Made by a program: the position numbers and the translations under genes
Assembly (NCBI GenBank): GCA_029260155.1
Contig: JAJDDU010000236.1
Coordinates: 1-9,167 of the forward strand
DNA length: 9,167 bases
Reading direction: 5' to 3'
Source of the DNA: Phycisphaerae bacterium
Lineage (GTDB): Bacteria > Planctomycetota > Phycisphaerae > UBA1845
The notes under the pieces: model-generated
Told to the model about the DNA's origin: nothing
The model's input: the letters and a program-made list of their open reading frames with translations, nothing else
Databases searched by the model: none
Part shown: piece after piece, positions 1 through 6,831 of the stretch
Layout of the letters: each line of letters begins with the position of its first letter
Numbering within the stretch: position 1 is the first letter of the stretch

Positions 1-1
1 G

Positions 2-1135
2 GGCTCGGCGTCGTGCGGTGCATGCCACCCCGGTCAGACCGATCTCTTGAACGTACACTCGCACTCACACAAGCTGACGAAGATCGAGGGTGGCCCTCCG
101 ACGTTCCCGGTTGAAGGAACCTTCGCCGGAATTCCCAATACGCCCGCAGGGGTGCTCTGGGACGATGTGAGCTACGTGATCGGCGGCTACTATCGCAAAG
201 CACGGTTCATCACCCACCTGGGCAACGTCATGATCGGTGCTGCCGGTGTGTTCGACGGAGCAACAGGCGTGGAGACGCAGTGGAACCTGGAGTTCCCGCC
301 GGGCGGAAGTGGGCTCAACTGGGTGTTCTATCATGACACAGACACGCAGCCGAAACCGTATGACTTCAGTTGCTTCCAGTGCCATACGACGGGACCTCAG
401 GCGGTTCCAGGGAACTTCGAGGATTGGTCAGAGCCGGGCGTGCAATGTGAAGCCTGTCACGGCGGTGGGTCCGACCACTTGCTGGTTCCGGGCAGCGGCA
501 CGATCACCGTTGACACAAGCGCCGCTCAGTGCGGGACGTGCCATACGCGCGGTGGCGACAACAATATCGTGTTAACGTCGGGCGGCTACATCAAGCATCA
601 CGAGCAGTATCCGGAGTTGCTGGCTGGGGCGCACTTTGAGCGAGACTGCACGGATTGCCATGAGGCGCACACCTCGTCGTACTACGACACGAGCAATGGG
701 ATCGTAGCGGAGTGTTTGGACTGCCATACGCTGCTCAACCCGGGGCTTGACATGGGTTCGCACGCGGGGTTGGTGTTCGAGCGGGACGACGATGGCGATA
801 CGATTCCCGACTACACTGAGGTGTTGAAGTGCAGGAGCTGTCACATGCCCTATGCCACGAAGTCCGCTTCGGCGGCGAATCCGGCCTCCATCGGACCGGG
901 GGCGCGCATGGGTGACATCAAGTCTCACGTGGTCAACATCAACACCGCAGCCGTCGACTACAACGCGATGTTCAATGTCGGCCAGACGGAGTTGTTAAAG
1001 GACCAAGGAGCCGGAGCGGATCAGGCGGCGGTGACGCTCGATTTCGCTTGCCTCCGCTGCCACGGCGTCGGCAACGCCACGACCGTCTTGGATCTCACGG
1101 CGGCGTCGGCGGCGGCAATCGGCTATCACCCATAG
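2..1135 (+). CDS. Multiheme c-type cytochrome, 3' part (5' end outside window)
   Basis: This is the C-terminal part of a periplasmic or extracellular multiheme cytochrome c, likely an electron-transfer protein. The reading frame is open from base 2, and a CGACH haem site at 14-28 precedes the first possible start codon (TTG at 47), so the true start lies before the window. Eight CXXCH motifs are visible: CGACH 14-28, CFQCH 371-385, CEACH 446-460, CGTCH 530-544, CTDCH 647-661, CLDCH 713-727, CRSCH 830-844 and CLRCH 1049-1063. Each would bind one covalent haem. The CFQCHTTG and QCEACHGGGSDH segments resemble cytochrome c554-like multiheme proteins. An acidic DDDGDTIPD loop (785-811) looks like a thrombospondin type 3 calcium site. 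An HSHSH cluster follows the first haem site and could supply distal ligands. A terminator directly follows the stop, so this gene ends its own transcription unit. Substrate and total haem number are unknown. Confidence 0.9.
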   Translation, partial: GSASCGACHPGQTDLLNVHSHSHKLTKIEGGPPTFPVEGTFAGIPNTPAGVLWDDVSYVIGGYYRKARFITHLGNVMIGAAGVFDGATGVETQWNLEFPPGGSGLNWVFYHDTDTQPKPYDFSCFQCHTTGPQAVPGNFEDWSEPGVQCEACHGGGSDHLLVPGSGTITVDTSAAQCGTCHTRGGDNNIVLTSGGYIKHHEQYPELLAGAHFERDCTDCHEAHTSSYYDTSNGIVAECLDCHTLLNPGLDMGSHAGLVFERDDDGDTIPDYTEVLKCRSCHMPYATKSASAANPASIGPGARMGDIKSHVVNINTAAVDYNAMFNVGQTELLKDQGAGADQAAVTLDFACLRCHGVGNATTVLDLTAASAAAIGYHP

Positions 1136-1165
1136 CAGTCCAGCAAGAAGTTTAGATCACGCTTG

Positions 1166-1200
1166 GCCCGCGCCTCCACACAAGGCGCGGGCTCTTTTTT
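1166..1200 (+). terminator. Rho-independent terminator of the cytochrome gene
   Basis: A perfect 9-bp GC-rich stem (1166-1174 GCCCGCGCC paired with 1184-1192 GGCGCGGGC) encloses a 9-base loop and is followed by TCTTTTTT. It begins 31 bases after the cytochrome stop codon, which is the expected place for the end of that transcript. Confidence 0.9.
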
Positions 1201-1295
1201 CAGGTGAGGCGACACCGCTACGGGGTCAGCGGCGCGATATCCTGCGATGGCCGCCTTCGATTCTGTGAGGGCGAGTAGTAACACTAACTAAGAAT

Positions 1296-1338
1296 GCAGC
1301 CCCGCGATCACAAGTGGTCGCGGGGCTGCTCTTTGTTT
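1296..1338 (+). terminator. Second strong hairpin terminator
   Basis: A perfect 12-bp stem (1296-1307 GCAGCCCCGCGA with 1318-1329 TCGCGGGGCTGC) can be extended by G-U, C-G and A-T pairs to a CAAG tetraloop. It is followed by TCTTTGTTT. This is a strong + strand terminator shape about 95 bases after the first one. It may be a backup terminator, the end of an unseen small RNA starting after 1200, or insulation for the operon downstream. On the minus strand the flanking tract is less T-rich, so action in that direction is less likely. Confidence 0.75.
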
Positions 1339-1574
1339 GGGGCGACCAACGAGCGTGCGCTGGGCGCGGCAGCCTGCTCGGCACCGCAGATTCACCCAAC
1401 GCGGGTCAAAAGAGGGTGGAAGACCGGTGACATCCGATAAGTCGGTGGTTCTACGTTCAGGGTATGTTGCCGCCACATGACCTCTCGGCCCGAGCTTCAC
1501 CGGCACGTCAGAATAACCGACCAGATTATTGGAGTGTACCGTTGTTGGTCCGTTCTGATCGGATGTGGTCTGTT

Positions 1575-1805
1575 ATGTCACTTGAGCTTCTGACGATCGG
1601 TGAAGTGGCCGCGTTGCTCCGTGTCTCGCGCGACGTGGTGTACCGGCTTGCAAATGACGGCGATCTTGCGGGACGAAAGATCGGCCGGGCGTGGCGTTTT
1701 CCTCGTCAGACCATCGAGGAATACGCCTTGGCTCGATCAGCCGCCTCGTGTTCTTGCGATGAAACGGCGCCGGCCGCAGCGGCTGGCCGAGGGACGGGAA
1801 TATGA
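1575..1805 (+). CDS. Small excisionase/MerR-type helix-turn-helix DNA-binding protein
   Basis: This 76-residue protein (from the ATG at 1575) consists of a single winged helix-turn-helix domain of the excisionase/BldC-like group (residues about 5-50): LTIGEVAALLRVSRDVVYRL supplies the two helices and GRKIGRAWRFPRQTIEEY the wing and last helix. The short tail is rich in Ala, Ser and Cys. Such proteins bind DNA and are often local regulators; a phage or plasmid excisionase role is not supported, because no integrase is nearby. The start is uncertain. ATG 1575 begins just before the domain as in relatives, but it has no clear Shine-Dalgarno site. ATG 1563 and TTG 1542 (GGAG seven bases upstream, at 1531-1534) are alternatives in the same frame. 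The stop overlaps an ATG at 1802 as ATGA, so translation may be coupled to the receptor frame. By position it may control the operon (inference). Confidence 0.75.
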   Translation: MSLELLTIGEVAALLRVSRDVVYRLANDGDLAGRKIGRAWRFPRQTIEEYALARSAASCSCDETAPAAAAGRGTGI

Positions 1806-1918
1806 ATGTCGAATCCCAAGGGCTCTCCCGTGAATACGGCGTGGGTCTTTCCAAACGTGCGCGATGTTGGACGTGTCAATTGGGGAGCAACGGTGGTTGC
1901 AAAACAGTGAGATCTAAG

Positions 1919-4000
1919 ATGTGTCGCTTGAAGGCAACGATCGATTCTCTGTTGAAGGTGTGCGTCGCATTCGCCCTGACGGCGTTTCCATTTGCAGCGA
2001 GCGCCCAAGTGGCCCCTGACGCGGCGCTAGATTTCGGCGGGCAGATCGAGCCTGTTGATGGCGGAGCGCCAGATGGTGAAGACGCCACCACAGAAGGTGT
2101 TTCCGAGGACGACGACGGTTTCGCGGACCTCAGCCTCGAAGAACTCATGCAGGTGCAAGTTGTCGTGACGGCCTCGCGGCGTGAGCAGAATATATCGACC
2201 GTTCCATACGCGATCAGCGTGATCACGGCGGCGGACATTCGGGCGGCCGGCGCGAGATCCGTTCCCGATGCGCTGCGTCTGGTGTCGGGCGTCGACGTCT
2301 CGGATTTGGCGTACGGGGCTGCCGCGGTCTCCCCCCGTGGTACGCACGGTTTCTTGGTGAGATCGACTCTTGTACTCGTGGACGGCCGGCAGATCTTCGA
2401 CTCCCATTTCGGCGGCACGCTTTGGAACAACTGGCCTTTCCAGTTGGAGGATATAGAGCGCATCGAGGTCATCCGCGGCCCGGGGGGAGTCACGTGGGGC
2501 GCCAACGCCGTCAATGGCGTGATTAACATCATCACGAAAGACCCCGCTGATCAACTCGGCCTGACGTTGACATCCAGCGGAGCATCCAGGGGTAGTTTCA
2601 AGCAGCACATCGGCTACGGCGTGAAGGAAGGAAAGTGGCGACTTCGCCTATCGGGAGAGTATGAGGCAAGCGACGGCTTCAATGTCGGCGGGTCGGTTTG
2701 GCGTCGTCTTGACGACGAATACAAAGGCGGGCGGATTTCCCTGCGCGCCCTCTACGACGCCGGCCCCGACGATCGATTCACGTTCTCAGCAGGCAACGCT
2801 GTGGTGGACGGCGCGTTTCCACCGACCCCGATGGCCGGATTCGGTGTACGTCGCAATTCCGGATCACAGGCCTCCTTCATCATGGGGACCTGGTCCCACG
2901 ACACCGCGAAGGACGACCTGTTCGAAGTGACGGCGTATGTGAATGACTTCCAGGTCTCGCCGGGAGTTCCCGCCATTGATTATCGCTACCAGCAATTCGC
3001 GCTGCAGATTCGTCATTCCTACGCGCCCGCGAATGCGCACAGGCTGACGTGGGGGACGGACAGCCGGGTTGATCTCCTCGACGCGACAAACTCGGATCCG
3101 TTCATGTTGAGCAGGGACTCGCTGACCACGGCCATCATCGGATTGTACATTCAGGACCAATGGCGATTCGCGCCGAAGTGGAGCCTCGATCTGGGAGCGC
3201 GGATCGACTACGAATGCTACGGTGGGTTTGAGCCCAGCGCACGGGCGGCGCTGTCCTACGAACTTAGCGAGAACGCCATGATCTATGGAGCGGTCTCCCG
3301 CGCGTTCCAAATGCCTCCGGTCGGTCTTCGGTTCCTGGATCTTCCTCTGATAAACGGAATCACGCGCGCCAAGGGTCGTCGAGACCTGGGGACCGATCCA
3401 CTGATGGCCTACGAACTCGGATACCGAGGCAGGTTGTTCGACCGCGTGGACACAAGCCTTAATCTTTTCTGGCACGAGCAAACCGACAGAACGACGCTCA
3501 GCCCGATGCTCGGACCACCCGGCCTGCTGCGTATGGATCTCGATAACCGGGCGCGGATGTCCACGTATGGGGTCGAGCTGGATGCCAAATACGTGGTGAC
3601 GAAGAATCTGACGTTTCTGGCGAACTACACTTTTGAGCGAGTGGACTGGAGAGCGTCAGTTCCGTTTCACGACACGGAAGCGATGTCGCCGCCGGCGCAC
3701 AAATTCATGGTCGGTGCCAGGTACAGCCCGACGGACGATCTCCATCTGTCGACACATCTGTACTTCGTCGACGCGGTGACAGCGCCCTGGGTCGACATGC
3801 CCTTTTGGCATCGCAAGATCGATCCGTATTGGCGACTCGATCTGCGTGGGGAATACGAGTTCTGGGACGACAAGGCTGCCCTGTCGGTTGGCGTACGGAA
3901 TCTACTGGACAGCAACCACGCGGAAGGGGGCACGCTGTTCCTGAATTACGCCGAAGCCCCTCGAATGGTCTTTGCGGAGCTTCGGCTACGGATCCCATAG
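1919..4000 (+). CDS. TonB-dependent outer-membrane receptor
   Basis: A 693-residue gated beta-barrel of the outer membrane, energised by TonB. From ATG 1919 residues 1-29 form a Sec signal peptide (positive start, hydrophobic core, cleavage after ASA before Q30). An acidic linker (about 31-70) follows, then the conserved FADLSLEELMQVQVVVTASR region, which may serve as the TonB box. The plug domain (about 82-190) contains DALRLVSGVDV, LVLVDGRQIF and the hallmark IEVIRGPGGVTWGANAVNGV segment. The rest is barrel. The frame is open back to ATG 1802, which overlaps the upstream stop as ATGA, but that start would put 39 hydrophilic residues before the signal peptide, so 1919 (or GTG 1907) is preferred. 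The last residues are RLRIP rather than the usual terminal aromatic. The ligand cannot be read from sequence. This plug subtype often neighbours YfiR-family and sensor-kinase genes, as here, which suggests a signalling role. Confidence 0.93.
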   Translation: MCRLKATIDSLLKVCVAFALTAFPFAASAQVAPDAALDFGGQIEPVDGGAPDGEDATTEGVSEDDDGFADLSLEELMQVQVVVTASRREQNISTVPYAISVITAADIRAAGARSVPDALRLVSGVDVSDLAYGAAAVSPRGTHGFLVRSTLVLVDGRQIFDSHFGGTLWNNWPFQLEDIERIEVIRGPGGVTWGANAVNGVINIITKDPADQLGLTLTSSGASRGSFKQHIGYGVKEGKWRLRLSGEYEASDGFNVGGSVWRRLDDEYKGGRISLRALYDAGPDDRFTFSAGNAVVDGAFPPTPMAGFGVRRNSGSQASFIMGTWSHDTAKDDLFEVTAYVNDFQVSPGVPAIDYRYQQFALQIRHSYAPANAHRLTWGTDSRVDLLDATNSDPFMLSRDSLTTAIIGLYIQDQWRFAPKWSLDLGARIDYECYGGFEPSARAALSYELSENAMIYGAVSRAFQMPPVGLRFLDLPLINGITRAKGRRDLGTDPLMAYELGYRGRLFDRVDTSLNLFWHEQTDRTTLSPMLGPPGLLRMDLDNRARMSTYGVELDAKYVVTKNLTFLANYTFERVDWRASVPFHDTEAMSPPAHKFMVGARYSPTDDLHLSTHLYFVDAVTAPWVDMPFWHRKIDPYWRLDLRGEYEFWDDKAALSVGVRNLLDSNHAEGGTLFLNYAEAPRMVFAELRLRIP

Positions 4001-4078
4001 GGGGCGGTTGGGAGCGGGGGAGAGGTGGTGTGATGGACGGGCAACGGAAACCGAAAGCAGCAACGAGCGGCAACTGAC

Positions 4079-4678
4079 GTGCTGAGTCGGAATACATCAA
4101 AGTGCTCAATCCTCATGGTGGCAGTCGCATCGGCTTGGCTGACGCTCACACCTGCGGTTTGCGCGCAGCAGATCGACGAAGCCAAAGCGCTCAGAGTGAA
4201 AGCGGCCTACCTGTACAACTTCGCGAAATTCATCGGGTGGCCTTCAGACGCATTCGAAGATGAAGAAACGCCGTTCGTCATCGGTGTGCTGGGTGACGAT
4301 CCGTTCGGGCGAAGTCTCGATACTACCGTCAAAGCAAAGAAGATCGGACGGCGTCCGGTCGCGATCCAGCGGCTCCGTTGGAGCAGGCAGGCAGATCGAG
4401 CCAAGCTCGAGGACTGCCATGTTTTGTATATCAGCGACTCGGAACGGCATCGGCTCGGGGAGATCTTCGCGATGCTGGAGGATCATCCCGTCCTGCTGGT
4501 GGCGGACACACCGGACTTCGCAAGTGGCGGGGGCATGATTGGGTTTGTGCTTGAGGAACAGCGGATAATCTTCGAGATCAATCGCGAAGCCTTGGAGCAA
4601 GCCGAGCTGAGGGCCAGCGCCAAGTTGCTCAAACTGGCCAAGATCGTCCGACCGAAGAGTCGGCGTACAGGGGAATAG
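4079..4678 (+). CDS. YfiR family (DUF4154) periplasmic protein
   Basis: A 199-residue secreted protein. The GTG start at 4079 gives a signal peptide with Arg and Lys in the n-region, a hydrophobic core and likely cleavage after AVCA before QQ; the internal ATG 4115 would lose the positive n-region. The mature part is one YfiR/DUF4154 domain. Family hallmarks are KAAYLYNFAKFIGWP near the start, FVIGVLGDDPFG, VLYISDSE in the middle, and GGMIGFVLEEQRIIFEINRE with SAKLLKLAKIV at the end. In Pseudomonas, YfiR binds the periplasmic part of the CHASE8 diguanylate cyclase YfiN and holds it inactive. Here the next gene, overlapping by one base, also has a CHASE8 domain, so a direct partner is likely (inference). 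The mature protein has only one cysteine (in EDCHVLYIS), so the intramolecular disulfide described for Pseudomonas YfiR cannot form. The 78-base gap from the receptor stop holds no terminator. Confidence 0.92.
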   Translation: MLSRNTSKCSILMVAVASAWLTLTPAVCAQQIDEAKALRVKAAYLYNFAKFIGWPSDAFEDEETPFVIGVLGDDPFGRSLDTTVKAKKIGRRPVAIQRLRWSRQADRAKLEDCHVLYISDSERHRLGEIFAMLEDHPVLLVADTPDFASGGGMIGFVLEEQRIIFEINREALEQAELRASAKLLKLAKIVRPKSRRTGE

Positions 4679-6831
4679 TGGCGGTGCTTTCGATTAGGGA
4701 TATGTCATTCAAGGGCAAGCTGCTGCTGTACGCGGCGTCTGTTACCGGAACGGCACTTGTGCTGTGCTGCATCGCAGTGATGGCCGCCGAGTGGATCGGG
4801 TTGCGGCGAGAGCTCCCCCGACACCTAGCTACTCAAGCTGAGATGGTCGGCATGAACGCCAGCGCGGCGCTTACGTTTGACGATCGGGAGGCTGCGGAGG
4901 AGTTGCTCCGAGGTCTGAAGGCTGATCAGGGAATCATTCTTGCGTGTGTCTGCAGTCGCGACACAACGGTATTCGCCAAATACGTACGCCCCGGCTCGGA
5001 GGACGCCACGGAAGAGCCGGTCGAGGCAGGCGGTCACCGATTCTCGGGTAATCGGCTTCATCTCCGCCGCGCGATCGTTCTCGATGGGGAGGAGATCGGA
5101 TCGGTTTACCTGCAACGTGATCTCCGGGATTTCTACGGGGACTTGAAGAGGCTGGCTGTGATCTTGGCCGTCAGCATGTTGGTGGCACTGGCGGGCGGCA
5201 CCGCTGTTTCAGCCAGAGTGCTGCGCGTGCTGACGCGACCGGTCACCGAGCTCGCGAAGGCCGCGCAGGCCGTCGCAAGGAACAACGACTACTCCGTGCG
5301 CGCGGTCAAGTACTCCACAGACGAACTCGGTACCCTCACCGGTACTTTCAACGACATGATCTCGCAGATAGAGCAGCACGATGATGCCTTGCGGGAGTCG
5401 CACAACACCCTTGAGCAGCAAGTTTTCGAGCGGACTGCGATGCTCGCCCAGCGCACACGCCAACAGGCGTCCGTGGCCGGGCTTGGTCAGGATGCTCTGA
5501 GCGGAGTGGAGTTGACTGAACTCTGCGACCGGGCTTGCATCCTCGTGGCCGAGACGCTGGAAGTCGAGTACGCGAAAATCCTCGAGCTCCTACCCAGCGG
5601 TGACGCACTCCTACTGCGGGCGGGTGTTGGCTGGTCAGAGGGGCTTGTCAGGCACGCGGTGGTGGATGCCGAATTGGATTCGCAGGCCGGCTACACACTG
5701 ATCTTCGGCGAGCCGGTTGTCGTCGAGGATCTCAGATTGGAGACTCGTTTCGCTGGCCCGGCGCTGCTGCGTGACCATGACGTTGTGAGCGGGATGAGCG
5801 TGGTGATCGCGGGTCAAGACGGTCCGTGGGGAGTTGTCGGAGCCCACGCGCGCAGCCGGAAGAGCTTCGGCAAAGAGGACATCGACTTTGTTCAGGCAGT
5901 GGCGAATGTTCTGGCTGGAGCTATCGCAGGGCGCGTTGCCAAGGATACGTTGGCGCGGGCAAATGAGGAGTTGGAGACTCGCGTGACGGAGCGGACTGCA
6001 GAGCTCTCGCGAGCCAAACAAGCGGCGGAGTCTGCCAACCAGGCCAAGAGTGAGTTTCTCGCGAACATGAGTCACGAGATTCGCACGCCGTTGCACGGCA
6101 TCCTCAGCTTTGCGCGATTCGGTAAGGACAAGGCGTTGAAGGCCAGTCCCGAGAAACTGCTCGACTACTTCCAAAAGATTGACGCGAGCGGCCAGCGTCT
6201 GTTGGTCCTTCTTTCCGACATTCTCGATCTGGCCAAGATGGAATCGGGCAGCATGCGGTACGAGTTCAAGTCCACAGACCTCCGTGCCGTTCTGCGTTCG
6301 GTGCAGAACGAGTTCCAATCGCTGCTCGCCGACCGCAACATCCGCGTCGACTTCGCCGAGCCCGACGGCGAGTTACGGGTGACATTGGACGAAAACCGGA
6401 TGGCGCAGGTCGTACGCAACCTGCTCAGCAACGCGGCCAAGTTCTCCCCCGACGGGGGAACCGTCCGAGTCGACGTCCACATGGACGATGAAGGAGTTCG
6501 GGTATCCATCCGTGACCACGGCATGGGGGTGCCCGAGGACGAGTTGGAGGCGGTCTTCGACAAGTTCGTTCAGTCGAGCACGACCAGAACTGGCGCCGGC
6601 GGTACTGGACTGGGCCTGTCGATTTGCCGGGAGATCGTCGAGTCGCACGAGGGCCGTATCTGGTGCGAGAACCATCCGGATGGTGGTGCGATGTTCTACG
6701 TGGAGCTCCCGCCGACGATGCAGTGCGCTTCCGCTACTACGCAAATCGAGGCGCTGGGCAGAACGCCCGCCGATCAAAGTGAGCCCTCGGCGCCAAGAGA
6801 ACTGGCAGAAACGGTGAGGCACGATGGATGA
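4678..6831 (+). CDS. CHASE8-HAMP-GAF sensor histidine kinase
   Basis: A 717-residue inner-membrane sensor kinase. Order: TM1 (about 15-36), periplasmic CHASE8-like domain (about 43-150; NASAALTFDDREAAEELL is typical), TM2 (about 157-180), HAMP (about 181-235), a short signalling helix with TLEQQVFERT (244-253), GAF (about 262-416), a second signalling helix with ELETRVTERT (431-440), HisKA and HATPase_c. The phospho-acceptor is H466 in SHEIRTPLHGIL. The ATP-binding N box has N585, the G1 box D613 in DHGMG, and the G2 box GAGGTGLGLS (639-648). There is no receiver domain, so phosphate should go to a separate regulator, probably the one at 8936. GTG 4678 shares one base with the YfiR stop; GTG 4684 fits better with AGGGGA at 4669-4674. 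The CHASE8 region has a CVC pair (residues 90-92), worth noting for redox or metal sensing. Sensor input is probably gated by the YfiR protein (inference). Confidence 0.93.
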   Translation: MAVLSIRDMSFKGKLLLYAASVTGTALVLCCIAVMAAEWIGLRRELPRHLATQAEMVGMNASAALTFDDREAAEELLRGLKADQGIILACVCSRDTTVFAKYVRPGSEDATEEPVEAGGHRFSGNRLHLRRAIVLDGEEIGSVYLQRDLRDFYGDLKRLAVILAVSMLVALAGGTAVSARVLRVLTRPVTELAKAAQAVARNNDYSVRAVKYSTDELGTLTGTFNDMISQIEQHDDALRESHNTLEQQVFERTAMLAQRTRQQASVAGLGQDALSGVELTELCDRACILVAETLEVEYAKILELLPSGDALLLRAGVGWSEGLVRHAVVDAELDSQAGYTLIFGEPVVVEDLRLETRFAGPALLRDHDVVSGMSVVIAGQDGPWGVVGAHARSRKSFGKEDIDFVQAVANVLAGAIAGRVAKDTLARANEELETRVTERTAELSRAKQAAESANQAKSEFLANMSHEIRTPLHGILSFARFGKDKALKASPEKLLDYFQKIDASGQRLLVLLSDILDLAKMESGSMRYEFKSTDLRAVLRSVQNEFQSLLADRNIRVDFAEPDGELRVTLDENRMAQVVRNLLSNAAKFSPDGGTVRVDVHMDDEGVRVSIRDHGMGVPEDELEAVFDKFVQSSTTRTGAGGTGLGLSICREIVESHEGRIWCENHPDGGAMFYVELPPTMQCASATTQIEALGRTPADQSEPSAPRELAETVRHDG
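6046..6723 (+). repeat. Kinase-core direct repeat, copy 1
   Basis: The 678 bases encoding the H box through the end of the ATPase domain in the first kinase align without any gap to 8135-8812, at a constant offset of 2089 bases. By hand alignment 189 of 226 encoded residues are identical. This is a coding duplication, not a mobile repeat. Confidence 0.9.

Larger units (their letters stand above)
1136..1574. other. Intergenic region with two terminators and no supported gene
   Basis: About 440 bases separate the cytochrome from the helix-turn-helix gene. They hold the terminators at 1166-1200 and 1296-1338. Between them (1201-1295) there is no credible protein frame, only weak short inverted repeats. 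From 1339 to 1574 I see no convincing sigma70-type promoter, riboswitch or operator. The promoter of the downstream operon should lie here, but I cannot place it. A minus-strand frame at 1288-1506 runs through the second hairpin and has no recognisable protein features. Confidence 0.6.

Noticed and set aside
47..49. TTG as the start of the cytochrome gene
   Set aside because: The frame is open upstream to the window edge and encodes a CXXCH haem site at 14-28, so the gene is partial and 47 is an internal codon.
1288..1506. Minus-strand open frame of 72 residues in the intergenic region
   Set aside because: It runs through the strong hairpin at 1296-1329, has no recognisable domain and reads like chance coding in GC-rich DNA.
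1201..1574. Possible c-di-GMP (GEMM) riboswitch or sigma70 promoter
   Set aside because: I looked because of the multiheme cytochrome and YfiR context, but found no GEMM core motifs and no well-spaced -35/-10 pair. TTGTTG at 1542 and TGTTAT at 1571 are 23 bases apart, too far for a standard promoter.
1575..1805. Excisionase or phage remnant
   Set aside because: The helix-turn-helix domain belongs to the excisionase-like group, but there is no integrase, att repeat, tRNA or other phage gene nearby. A local regulator is more likely.
1876..2608. Two overlapping minus-strand frames (219 and 193 residues) opposite the receptor
   Set aside because: They overlap each other and the receptor plug coding sequence, and have low-complexity composition with no domain or start signal.
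3805..4077. Plus-strand frame spanning the receptor end and the gap before the YfiR gene
   Set aside because: Most of it is an alternate frame of the receptor, and the remainder has no protein signature.
5635..6318. Long minus-strand frame (227 residues) opposite the first kinase
   Set aside because: It lies antisense to the well-supported GAF and HisKA coding region, and its protein has no family features. Long antisense frames are common in GC-rich genes.
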